A stretch of DNA of 64,000 nucleotides from the NCBI RefSeq assembly GCF_029714405.1, contig NZ_CP121650.1, positions 744,001 to 808,000 of the forward strand, in the 5' to 3' direction. Below, piece after piece: positions 27,060 to 35,288 of the stretch (the stretch's first letter is position 1; each line of letters starts with the position of its first letter). Position numbers and translations under genes: made by a program. The notes under the pieces were generated by a model. It was not told the DNA's origin and searched no databases. It saw only the letters and a program-made list of their open reading frames with translations. The DNA is from Bradyrhizobium sp. CB82 (GTDB lineage Bacteria; Pseudomonadota; Alphaproteobacteria; Rhizobiales; Xanthobacteraceae).

Positions 27060-27686
27060 ATGACCATCGAGCTCCACACCTGGAATACGCCGAACGGCCG
27101 AAAAATCTCGGTCGCTCTGGAGGAAATGGGGCTCCCTTACAAGGTCTTTCCGGTGAATATCACCAAGGGCGAACAGATGGCGCCCGAGTTCCTCAAGCTC
27201 AGCCCGAACAACAAGATTCCCGCGATCGTCGACCCCGAGGGGCCGGACGGCAAGCCCGTCAGCATCTTCGAATCCGGCGCGATCCTGCTCTATCTCGGCG
27301 AGAAGACCGGCAAGTTCCTGCCGAAGTCGCTGGCGGGCCGCATCCCCGTCTACGAATGGCTGATGTGGCAGATGGGCGGCTTCGGGCCGATGCCCGGCCA
27401 GGTGCATCATTTCATTGCGCTGGAGAATGAGCAGGACCGCGCCTACGGGTTGAAGCGCTTCATGGCCGAGACCCGCCGTCTCTACGGCGTGCTGGATCGT
27501 CGGCTCGAGGGCCGCAACTTCGTCGCGGGCGATCTCTCGGTCGCCGATTTCGCCATCCTGGGCTGGGCCTGGCGCCACCCACGCCACAAGGTGGAGCTCG
27601 CGGACTTTCCGAATGTGAAGCGCTGGTACGAGGCTTTGATGGCGCGCCCCGCGGTAAAGCGGGGAATGGAGGCGAAGTTGGATTAG
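27060..27686 (+). CDS. Glutathione S-transferase family protein (YfcG/YghU-like)
   Basis: ATG 27060 is preceded by GGAAGGA and gives 208 residues. The thioredoxin-like N-terminal domain begins ELHTWNTPNGRKISVALEE, which is the TPNG(x)K signature of the nu-class disulfide-bond reductase type transferases, and includes the glutathione-binding IFESGAILLYL. The all-helical C-terminal domain has the capping FVAGDLSVADFA motif. Such enzymes conjugate glutathione or reduce disulfides in the cytosol; the substrate is not known. It is convergent with the LysE gene. Confidence 0.9.
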   Translation: MTIELHTWNTPNGRKISVALEEMGLPYKVFPVNITKGEQMAPEFLKLSPNNKIPAIVDPEGPDGKPVSIFESGAILLYLGEKTGKFLPKSLAGRIPVYEWLMWQMGGFGPMPGQVHHFIALENEQDRAYGLKRFMAETRRLYGVLDRRLEGRNFVAGDLSVADFAILGWAWRHPRHKVELADFPNVKRWYEALMARPAVKRGMEAKLD

Positions 27687-27695
27687 CGACCTGAT

Positions 27696-27735
27696 CTCGT
27701 GTCCCGGACGCAGCGCAGCGCGTCCGGGACACGAG
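27696..27735. repeat. Perfect 15-bp inverted repeat (REP-like, probable terminator)
   Basis: CTCGTGTCCCGGACG (27696-27710) and CGTCCGGGACACGAG (27721-27735) are exact inverse complements around the loop CAGCGCAGCG. The element lies between convergent genes. Related sequence occurs at 25276-25332, 41823-41913 and 43953-44074. Its size and symmetry suit a bidirectional transcription stop, though there is no U tract. Confidence 0.85.
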
Positions 27736-27754
27736 CGAGTATTTTTGGCTTCCG

Positions 27755-28390
27755 CTACACCCGCTTCGCTTCCACCGCCATCCGCACGGCAAGCCCGGCG
27801 AGCACCGTGCCCATCAACCAGCGCTGCACCAGCATCCAGTTCGGCCGTGTCGCCAGGAACAGCGCGATCGAGCCGGCGGCGAGAGCGATCAAGGCATTGA
27901 CGCTGACGCTGATCGCGATCTGGATCGCACCCAGCACCAGCGACTGGGCCAGCACGCTGCCCGCCGCGGGGTCGATGAACTGGGGCAGCAGCGCCAGATA
28001 GAGCATCGCGATCTTCGGATTGAGCAGGTTGGTCACGAAGCCCATCGCTAACAGCTTGCGCGGGCCGTCGACGGCGAGCGTCTTCACCTGGAACGGCGAG
28101 CGGCCGCCGGGCTTCACCGCCTGCCAGGCGAGCCAGAAGAGATAGCCGGCGCCGGCGAGGCGCAGCGCGTCATAGGCGAAGGGAATCGCGAGCAGCAGCG
28201 CGGTGATGCCGAACGCCGCGCACAGCATGTAGAACACGAAGCCCAGCGCCACGCCGCCGAGCGAGACGATGCCGGCCGCCGGCCCCTGCGTGATCGAGCG
28301 CGAGATCAGATAGATCATGTTCGGCCCCGGCGTCAGCACGAGGCCGAGGCAGACGAGGGCAAAGCCGAGCAGGGCAGATGTTTGGGGCAT
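27755..28390 (-). CDS. LysE/RhtB family amino-acid exporter
   Basis: A 211-residue membrane protein with about six hydrophobic segments. The family start motif is near the N-terminus (LTPGPNMIYLISRSI, where PGPN is diagnostic of LysE/RhtB). FVTNLLNPKIAMLYLALLPQF, the second conserved block, lies about residue 118. These proteins export basic or neutral amino acids or homoserine lactones; the substrate cannot be read from the sequence. A single gene; a dispersed repeat copy begins about 85 bp upstream. Confidence 0.9.
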   Translation of the reverse strand: MPQTSALLGFALVCLGLVLTPGPNMIYLISRSITQGPAAGIVSLGGVALGFVFYMLCAAFGITALLLAIPFAYDALRLAGAGYLFWLAWQAVKPGGRSPFQVKTLAVDGPRKLLAMGFVTNLLNPKIAMLYLALLPQFIDPAAGSVLAQSLVLGAIQIAISVSVNALIALAAGSIALFLATRPNWMLVQRWLMGTVLAGLAVRMAVEAKRV

Positions 28391-28474
28391 GGGTGGACCG
28401 CTGCGAGGGATCGCACGGTTCTAATATGCGCGGTGCTGTGGTGCCATCGTGCAATTGCACGGAGGACAATTGAC

Positions 28475-28744
28475 TAAAGCATGATCCGGAAAAGTGTGAA
28501 GCGGTTTTCCCTCGCGACAAACGCGCGTTTGCGCGGAGATCGTGCGCAAACAACAACCTAAAGCGCGATAATGATGCATCCTAATCTCATCGCGCTTTAG
28601 CCTTACTGCGTCATAAACGCTCTAACTCCTCATCCTGAGGAGCTTGCGAAGCAAGCGTCTCGAAGGATGTGGGCCACGGGCGGGGCCTCATGGTTCGAGA
28701 CGCGCTTCGCGCTCCTCACCATGGGGGTTAGTGACACAGTAAGG
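28475..28744. repeat. Dispersed repeat, copy B (modules 2 and 1, inverted)
   Basis: This is the inverse complement of copy A at 6083-6357: TAAAGCATGATCCGGAAAAG at its left end, the linker TACTGCGTCATAAACGCTCT, then the CTCATCCTGAGGAGC / CATGGTTCGAGACG palindrome of module 1. It ends directly at the stop codon of the frameshifted FMN reductase gene. Confidence 0.9.
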
Positions 28745-29286
28745 TTAGGATGCGTCGGCCTGCACGCCCCTGACGAACGCTGCAAAACGTTCCATCGCCG
28801 AACGCAGCGGCTCCGCGACCGTAGGATCTGCGACGATGCCGTGCTCGTCCCAGGCGCCGCCGAGCAGGGGCAGCGTCACGCAAGCGTCCCGTGCGATCCG
28901 GGTCGACATCGTCTCCAGGGTAAGAGTGAGGGCGGCCAGCGCGTGCGTGGCGCGAGGTGACGTACTGATCGATGCGACCGGCTTGCCCGGAAATTCATGG
29001 CTTCCGACCAGCCAGTCGAGCGCATTCTTCAGACGCCGGCGACACCGCGGGCATATTCAGGACTGGAAATCAGAACGCCATCCACGCTTCCGATGAGGCT
29101 CCGCATCGCCCCGACGGGGGCGGGTACATCATCGCCATCGAGGTCCGGATTGAAGAAGGGCAGGCCTGCAATTCCTTCGAAGGGTATCATTTCGACGCCA
29201 ACAGGTACGAGCAGAGCCGCTGCACGCAATGCAGCGCTATTGCTCGAACCGGCGCGCAAGCTGCCGGAGATCGTTGCGATCTTCAT
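28745..29286 (-). pseudogene. NAD(P)H-dependent FMN reductase, frameshifted
   Basis: The first part, from ATG 29286, reads MKIATISGSLRAGSSNSAA and continues to SPEYARGVAGV, typical of the flavodoxin-like NADPH-dependent FMN reductases (chromate/quinone reductase type). It then meets TGA at 29031-29029. If one base, most simply a C, is restored there, the frame continues as LKNALDWLVG, then GKPVASISTSPRATHAL, to TAA at 28747-28745. That gives 180 residues, exactly the family length. The second half therefore still looks protein-like. Either a recent single-base deletion or a sequencing error explains this. As it stands only the first 85 residues would be made, without the C-terminal flavin-binding part. 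Confidence 0.85.
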
Positions 29287-29302
29287 CTGGATGTTCCGGC
29301 TG

Positions 29303-32300
29303 TCAGTGCGCCTCGTCCCAGTTGTTCGCCGCGCGGGCATCGACGTGCAGCGGCACCGAGAGCAGCACGGCCGGGAACGGCGCGTCCTGCATCACGTGCT
29401 GCACGACCGGCAACGTCGCCTCGACCTCCGCATCCGGCACCTCGAAGATCAATTCGTCGTGCACCTGGAGCAGCATCTGCGCCGAGAGCTTCTTTGCCGC
29501 CAGCGCGTCCTCTACCCGCGTCATGGCGCGACGGATGATGTCGGCGGCCGTACCCTGGAGCCGCGCGTTGATCGCGGCCCGTTCGTTGAAGGCGCGCACC
29601 GAGGCGTTGGACGCCTTGATGTCGGGATAGTGACACTTGCGGCCGAACAGCGTGGTGACATAGCCGTGGCTGCGGCAGAAGTCGCGCGTCTCGTCCATAT
29701 AGGCGCGGATGCCGGGGAAGCGCTCGAAATACTTCTTGATGTAGGCGGAAGCTTCCTCGCGCGCGATGCCGAGCTGGTTGGCAAGGCCGAACGCCGAGAT
29801 GCCGTAGATGATGCCGAAATTGATCGCCTTGGCCCGGCGCCGGATCTCGCTCGGCATGCCCTTGATCGGCACGCCGAACATTTCCGACGCGGTCATCGCG
29901 TGAATGTCGAGCCCGTCCTTGAACGCCTGCTTCAGCACGGGAATGTCGGCGATCTCGGCGAGCAGCCTCAGCTCGATCTGCGAGTAGTCGGCCGAGACCA
30001 GCTTGTGGCCCGGCGTCGCGATGAAGGCGCGGCGGATCTTTCGCCCGTCCTCGGTGCGCACCGGAATGTTCTGCAGGTTCGGCTCGTTCGACGACAGCCG
30101 GCCCGTGGTGGTCGCGGCCAGCGCGTAGGTCGTGTGCACGCGATGGGTCTGCGGATTGACGTAAGTCGGCAGCGCGTCGGTGTAGGTCGATTTCAGCTTG
30201 GAGACCTGGCGCCACTCCAGGATCTTCTTCGGGAAGTCGTGGCCCTGCTCGGCGAGATCATCCAGCACCTGCGCCGTCGTCGACCACGCGCCGGTCTTGG
30301 TCTTGGTGCCGCCCGGAACACCCATCTTGCCGAACAGGATGTCGCCGATCTGCTTCGGGCTGCCGACATTGACGGGCTCGCCGGCGATCTCCTGGATCTC
30401 GGCCTCGACCCGCGCCGCGGTCTGGGCGAAGTCGCCCGACAGCCGCGACAGCACCTGGCGGTCGATCGAGATGCCGCGCCGTTCCATGCGCGCGAGCACG
30501 CTGGTGAGCGGACGCTCGAGCGTCTCGTAGACGGCGGTCATGTGCTCTGCGACGAGGCGCGGCTTCAGCACGCGCCACAAACGTAAGGTCACGTCGGCGC
30601 GCTCGGCGGAATGCTCGGTCGCCTTGTCGATCGCGACCTGGTCGAAGGTGAGCCTGTTCTTGCCGCTGCCGACGAGCTCGCTTTCGGCCAGTACCGCGTG
30701 CCCGAGCCAGCGCTCGGCGAGCGATTCCAGCGCGTGCGAGCCGCGGCCGGCGTCGAGCACATAGGAGATCAATTCCGCGTCGTCATGGCTGTGCAGCGTG
30801 ATGCCGACCTGCGCCAGCAGCACCGCGATGAACTTGGCGTTGTATCCGATCTTCAATATGCCCTTCGACTCGAGCACGGGCTTCAGCGCTGCGACGGCCG
30901 CTTCGAATTTCACCTGGTCGGGCGCGAGCCCGGCGTCGAACAGCCCGGCGCCGCCGCCCGGCTGCTTGTGGGCCAGCGGCACATAGGCGGCGTCGTCCGC
31001 TCCAAGCGCCAGCGCGATGCCGCAGATGTCGGCCTGCATCGGGTCTGCCGAGTTCGCCTTCACCTCGAGTGCGACATGACCGGTATCGTGGATTCGCGCG
31101 ACCAGCGCCTTGAGCTCGTCGAGCGTCTTGATGGTCCGATATTTGGCGCGGTCGATCCTGGTCTTGCGCGCGGCTTCCGCGCGAGCCTCGGCGAGCGAGA
31201 TCGGCGTGCCCTTGGGGCTTGCGCCCTTGTCCTCCTTCCCGGCGGCCTTATTGCGCTCTTTGGGTGCAGCTTGCGCCGATGCGCCAGGCCCCGGAGCGGG
31301 TCCCGGTGCCGGCACGACGTCAGAGGCCGGCAGCGGCGAGAACACGCTGGCGCCGGTCTTGTAGCCGGGATCCGCCTCGACATCGGCGGGATCGATCTGG
31401 GAGTACTCGGCGACGCGGCGCGTCAGCGTCGTGAACTCCATCGCCTTCAGGAAGGCGATCAGCTTGCGCGCGTCGGGCTCGTGGACGGCGAGTTCGTCGA
31501 GCGGCACCTCGAGATCGACCTTGTCGTCGAGCAGCACGAGCTGGCGCGAGATGCGCGCCTTCTCGGCATTCTCGATCAGCGCCTCGCGCCGCTTCGGCTG
31601 CTTGATCTCGCCGGCGCGGAACAGAAGCTGCTCCAGGTCGCCATATTCGACGATCAGTTGTGCCGCGGTCTTGATGCCGATGCCGGGCACGCCGGGGACA
31701 TTGTCGGTGGAGTCGCCTGCCAGCGCCTGCACCTCGACCACCTTCTCAGGCGGCACGCCGAATTTCTCGATCACCTCCGGTATGCCGATGCGGCGATCCT
31801 TCATGGTGTCGTACATGGTGACGCAATCGGTCACGAGCTGCATCAGATCCTTGTCGGAGGAAACGATGGTCGCGCTCGCGCCGCGCTCGCAGGCCTGCCG
31901 CACATAGGTCGCGATCAGATCGTCGGCCTCGAAGCCCACCTGTTCCAGGCAAGGCAGGTCGAAGGCGCGCACGGCCTCGCGGATCAGCGCGAATTGCGGA
32001 ATGAGGTCGTCCGGCGCCGGTGGTCGGTGCGCCTTGTAGTCGGGATAGATCTTGTTGCGGAAGGTGACTTCCGACTTATCGAACACGATCGCCAGATGCG
32101 TCGGCCGGTTGTCCGCGGGCATGTCGCGGAGCAGTTTCCACAGCATATTGCAGAAGCCGAGCACGGCGTTGACCTGCAAACCGTCGGATTTGCGGTTAAG
32201 CGGCGGCAGCGCGTGATAGGCGCGGAAAATGTAGGAGGAACCGTCGACCAGGAAGACGTGGTCGCCCTTGCCGGCCGCCTTCGCCGCCACGGGTCTGGCA

Positions 32301-32392
32301 GCAGGCTTGGCAGCAGTGGATTTGGTTTCAGCCTTGGTCTCGGACTTGGTTGTCTCAGACTTGGCAGCGGTTTTCGGGGAGGTTTTCGGCAT
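29303..32392 (-). CDS. polA: DNA polymerase I
   Basis: A 1029-residue family A polymerase for Okazaki-fragment processing and repair. It starts with a 40-residue Lys/Ala/Thr-rich basic tail not seen in E. coli PolA. The 5'-nuclease domain follows (about 44-330; LVDGSSYIFRAYHAL, VSSDKDLMQLV, GIGIKTAAQLI), then a low-complexity Pro/Ala linker (about 355-405), a 3'-exonuclease-like domain (about 415-620) and a polymerase domain (about 640-1029; DYSQIELRLLAEI, RRRAKAINFGIIYG, VHDELIFEV). The exonuclease carboxylates are lost: the E. coli D355/E357 pair corresponds to Glu443/Lys445, and D424 to Ile522. Proofreading is therefore unlikely. Monocistronic; ATG 32392. Confidence 0.97.
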   Translation of the reverse strand: MPKTSPKTAAKSETTKSETKAETKSTAAKPAARPVAAKAAGKGDHVFLVDGSSYIFRAYHALPPLNRKSDGLQVNAVLGFCNMLWKLLRDMPADNRPTHLAIVFDKSEVTFRNKIYPDYKAHRPPAPDDLIPQFALIREAVRAFDLPCLEQVGFEADDLIATYVRQACERGASATIVSSDKDLMQLVTDCVTMYDTMKDRRIGIPEVIEKFGVPPEKVVEVQALAGDSTDNVPGVPGIGIKTAAQLIVEYGDLEQLLFRAGEIKQPKRREALIENAEKARISRQLVLLDDKVDLEVPLDELAVHEPDARKLIAFLKAMEFTTLTRRVAEYSQIDPADVEADPGYKTGASVFSPLPASDVVPAPGPAPGPGASAQAAPKERNKAAGKEDKGASPKGTPISLAEARAEAARKTRIDRAKYRTIKTLDELKALVARIHDTGHVALEVKANSADPMQADICGIALALGADDAAYVPLAHKQPGGGAGLFDAGLAPDQVKFEAAVAALKPVLESKGILKIGYNAKFIAVLLAQVGITLHSHDDAELISYVLDAGRGSHALESLAERWLGHAVLAESELVGSGKNRLTFDQVAIDKATEHSAERADVTLRLWRVLKPRLVAEHMTAVYETLERPLTSVLARMERRGISIDRQVLSRLSGDFAQTAARVEAEIQEIAGEPVNVGSPKQIGDILFGKMGVPGGTKTKTGAWSTTAQVLDDLAEQGHDFPKKILEWRQVSKLKSTYTDALPTYVNPQTHRVHTTYALAATTTGRLSSNEPNLQNIPVRTEDGRKIRRAFIATPGHKLVSADYSQIELRLLAEIADIPVLKQAFKDGLDIHAMTASEMFGVPIKGMPSEIRRRAKAINFGIIYGISAFGLANQLGIAREEASAYIKKYFERFPGIRAYMDETRDFCRSHGYVTTLFGRKCHYPDIKASNASVRAFNERAAINARLQGTAADIIRRAMTRVEDALAAKKLSAQMLLQVHDELIFEVPDAEVEATLPVVQHVMQDAPFPAVLLSVPLHVDARAANNWDEAH

Positions 32393-32471
32393 GGCCGCAA
32401 TGTATGAATTTTTGCGGCGTTTGACAGCCTTGGAAGGGCGATTTTTGGCCTGCAGGCGCCCCTATCCCCAC

Positions 32472-32578
32472 TGTCATCCCCCGCGAATGCCGGGAAATCC
32501 AATACGCCGCGGCCTCTCGGTAGATAACCGCCGTCTCTGGAATACTGGGTCCCGGGTCAAGCCGGGCGACGACAGGGG
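32472..32578. repeat. TGTCAT-CCCGCGAA dispersed element, copy 1
   Basis: It starts TGTCATCCCCCGCGAATGCC, includes AATCCAATACGCCG, and ends GTCCCGGGTCAAGCCGGGCG. The same TGTCAT.(C)CCGCGAA.GC(C)GGG start followed by ATCCAGT(A/G)CGC is present at 35190 and 41013. Each end of the element is a small palindrome. It lies between polA and the acyltransferase gene. Confidence 0.75.
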
Positions 32579-32582
32579 AGTG

Positions 32583-33647
32583 TCATTCGGCGGCCTGCAA
32601 CGCCGCCCCCGCCCTCTTCGGCGCGATCCAGAAGGTGTCCGGCCGCTCGAACAGGAAGTGGGCGTGCAGGCGCAGCGCGGCCTGCCAGATCAAGAGCGCA
32701 CCGATGATGCCCACGACGGTGACGATCAGCGACATCATGCCGATGTTGGGAACAACGCCGGTGCGCAGCAGCAGCGTCCGCGTCGTGGCCATCGGCAGGA
32801 AAAAGGCGAGATAGATCACGATCGAATGTTGGCCGCAGAACCGAAGAAAGTTCAACCGGCGCACATGCGCGAGCAGCGTGCCCATCGTCGCGATGGCGCA
32901 GGCGCCGGAAAGGCCGAGCAGAAGCGAGACCATCGGCCATTCGCTTGCGCCGTGTGCAACGAGACCCGCATCGACGAGCGCCCACGCGCCAAGCGTGGCG
33001 AGGGCAGCGGCGGGGTGCCTGCGCGCGCGATCCGACAAGGCGAACACGTAATCGGCAAACAGATAACCGGAATAGAAATAGACGAAGCGTGCGCAGAACT
33101 CGTCGATGGCGGTCCATCCGGTAGCGATCCGCGCCGTCTCCAGCAGCGCCGCGGCGAGCCAGATCGCGAGCGGCGGGATTCGCCGTGTCAGTTTTGTGAC
33201 AACGAAGAAGATCGGCAGCAGGTAGATAAACCAGAGCGTGCCGAATGGCTCGATCAATGATTCGAGATACAGAAGGCCCGCATCGCGCCAGCTCGTCTCG
33301 GCTGCGAAAGCCGGCGCCTTGAAGCCGAACTGGATTGTCACCCAGAGGACGTAAAAATAGGCAAAATGCACGACCTTGCGGTCGAGATAGGTTCGCCAGT
33401 CGCGGTCGATCACGAGCGGCAGAAATAGTCCCGAAATCAGGAAGAAATCCGGCATCCGGAACGGCTTTGCGAAGGCGACCAGACCATGCATGAACCCGGG
33501 TTCGCCGGCGGCGAGTTCGACCCCGAGCACCGAATGCATCATCACGACCATGACGATGCAGATGCCCTTGGCATAATCGACCCAATCGACGCGTTCGGGT
33601 CGAAAGGCCTGGGAGCTCCCGCCCGCGACTGTGCCGATTGATGTCAT
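32583..33647 (-). CDS. Acyltransferase 3 family membrane protein
   Basis: A 354-residue protein with about ten hydrophobic segments. The acyltransferase-3 N-terminal signature is DWVDYAKGICIVMVVMMHSV, with the conserved active-site His. The family moves acetyl or succinyl groups onto surface polysaccharides or other sugars across the inner membrane. The C-terminus is a short cytosolic tail. AAAAGGGACACC precedes ATG 33647. A single gene, divergent from ugd by 211 bp. Substrate unknown, but the neighbouring UDP-glucose dehydrogenase makes a polysaccharide link plausible. Confidence 0.88.
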   Translation of the reverse strand: MTSIGTVAGGSSQAFRPERVDWVDYAKGICIVMVVMMHSVLGVELAAGEPGFMHGLVAFAKPFRMPDFFLISGLFLPLVIDRDWRTYLDRKVVHFAYFYVLWVTIQFGFKAPAFAAETSWRDAGLLYLESLIEPFGTLWFIYLLPIFFVVTKLTRRIPPLAIWLAAALLETARIATGWTAIDEFCARFVYFYSGYLFADYVFALSDRARRHPAAALATLGAWALVDAGLVAHGASEWPMVSLLLGLSGACAIATMGTLLAHVRRLNFLRFCGQHSIVIYLAFFLPMATTRTLLLRTGVVPNIGMMSLIVTVVGIIGALLIWQAALRLHAHFLFERPDTFWIAPKRAGAALQAAE

Positions 33648-33858
33648 GGTGTCCCTTTTCGAGGCGCTGGCCGGCCGAGAGTGAGGCAGTATGGCGGCGG
33701 CAGGTTGCGGTCCCCTTTACTCTACAAATCACATGCCGGTTCTCTTGCCGGTTTTCTTGCTGTTTTTCTTCGGGCCAGCCTCTCCCCGCGGCCATGAAAA
33801 TGCTCTAAGACCACCGCAAGGCATCATCATGCGTTAACCAAGACAGGGCAGGTTTTTC

Positions 33859-35175
33859 ATGCGAATTGCCATGATCGGCACGGGCTATGTGGGGCTGGTT
33901 TCCGGTGCCTGCTTTGCGGATTTCGGCCACGATGTCACCTGCGTCGACAAGGACGAGCGCAAGATCGCAGCGCTCCACCGCGGTGAGATCCCGATCTACG
34001 AGCCGGGGCTGGACACGCTGGTCGAGACCAATGTGAAGGCCAAGCGTCTGAGCTTCACGACCGACCTTTCGGGGCCGGTGGCCGAAGCCGACGCCGTGTT
34101 CATCGCGGTCGGCACGCCGTCGCGGCGCGGCGATGGTCATGCTGACTTGTCTTACGTCTACGCTGCCGCGCGCGAGATCGCAGCTTCGCTCTCCGGCTTC
34201 ACGGTCGTGGTCACCAAGTCGACCGTTCCGGTCGGCACCGGCGATGAGGTCGAACGCATCATCCGCGAGACCAATCCGAATGCCGATGTGGTGGTCGCGT
34301 CCAACCCTGAATTCCTGCGCGAGGGCGCGGCGATCCGCGATTTCAAATTCCCGGATCGCATCGTGGTCGGCACGAATGACGAGCGCGGCCGGAAGGTGAT
34401 GGGCGACATCTACCGTCCACTGTCGCTGAACCAGGCGCCGTTGATGTTCACCGCGCGCCGCACCGCGGAGATGATCAAGTACGCCGCCAACGCGTTTCTG
34501 GCGACCAAGATCACCTTCATCAACGAGATCGCCGATTTGTCCGAGAAGGTCGGCGCCAACGTCCAGGAGGTCGCGCGCGGCATCGGTCTGGACAACCGCA
34601 TCGGCACGAAATTCCTGCATGCGGGCCCGGGCTTCGGCGGCTCCTGCTTCCCGAAGGACACCAAGGCCCTGATCAAGATCGCGCAGGACTATGACGTGAG
34701 CCTGCGCATCGTCGAAGCGGTGCTCGCCGTCAACGAGAACCGCAAGCGCGCGATGGCGCGCAAGGTCAGCCACGCGCTTGGTGGCGCGCTGCGCGGCAAG
34801 ACCATCGGCGTGCTCGGTCTGACCTTCAAGCCCGACACCGACGACATGCGCGATGCACCTTCAATCCCGCTGGTGACGGGTTTGCTCGATATGGGCGCAA
34901 AGGTGCGTGCCTATGACCCGGTCGGCATGGATCAGGCAAGGCAAGAATTGCCGGCCATCGAATATTGCGAGGATGCATATGCCTGCGCCAAGGGCGCGGA
35001 CGCGCTGGTCATCGTCACCGAATGGGTGCAGTTCCGTGCGCTCGATCTGGACCGGCTGAAGGAGACCATGGTGCAGCCCATCGTGGTCGATTTGCGCAAC
35101 ATCTACCGTCCCGAAGACATGGAAGCCGCCGGCTTCGTCTACGAGAGCGTGGGACGACCTGCCGGGCAGGTCTGA
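33859..35175 (+). CDS. ugd: UDP-glucose 6-dehydrogenase
   Basis: Oxidises UDP-glucose to UDP-glucuronate with two NAD+, the precursor of acidic surface polysaccharides. The 438-residue product shows the N-terminal Rossmann motif (IGTGYVGLVSGACFA), the central dimerisation domain, the catalytic Cys263 in GGSCFPKDTKAL, and the C-terminal UDP-binding domain (VLGLTFKPDTDDMRD). ATG 33859, AGG upstream. Monocistronic. Confidence 0.97.
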   Translation: MRIAMIGTGYVGLVSGACFADFGHDVTCVDKDERKIAALHRGEIPIYEPGLDTLVETNVKAKRLSFTTDLSGPVAEADAVFIAVGTPSRRGDGHADLSYVYAAAREIAASLSGFTVVVTKSTVPVGTGDEVERIIRETNPNADVVVASNPEFLREGAAIRDFKFPDRIVVGTNDERGRKVMGDIYRPLSLNQAPLMFTARRTAEMIKYAANAFLATKITFINEIADLSEKVGANVQEVARGIGLDNRIGTKFLHAGPGFGGSCFPKDTKALIKIAQDYDVSLRIVEAVLAVNENRKRAMARKVSHALGGALRGKTIGVLGLTFKPDTDDMRDAPSIPLVTGLLDMGAKVRAYDPVGMDQARQELPAIEYCEDAYACAKGADALVIVTEWVQFRALDLDRLKETMVQPIVVDLRNIYRPEDMEAAGFVYESVGRPAGQV

Positions 35176-35189
35176 TCGGCGCATCTTGT

Positions 35190-35287
35190 TGTCATACCCC
35201 GCGAAGGCGGGGTATCCAGTGCGCCCGACCTTCATCGATGACGAGGGTCTGAATTTGCTGGATCACCCGTATGTGCGGGTGACGACG
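35190..35287. repeat. TGTCAT-CCCGCGAA dispersed element, copy 2
   Basis: GTCATACCCCGCGAAGGCGG at the left end with ATCCAGTGCGCCC, and a palindromic right end (GGATCACCCGTATGTGCGGG). It fills the whole gap between ugd and hrpB and abuts the hrpB start. Related copies at 32472 and 41013. Confidence 0.75.
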
Positions 35288-35288
35288 G

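Noticed and set aside
30611..32407. A 598-codon plus-strand open frame across polA
   Set aside because: It is antisense to polA, rich in Arg, Leu, Gly and His, and has no recognisable motif; polA on the other strand is unmistakable.
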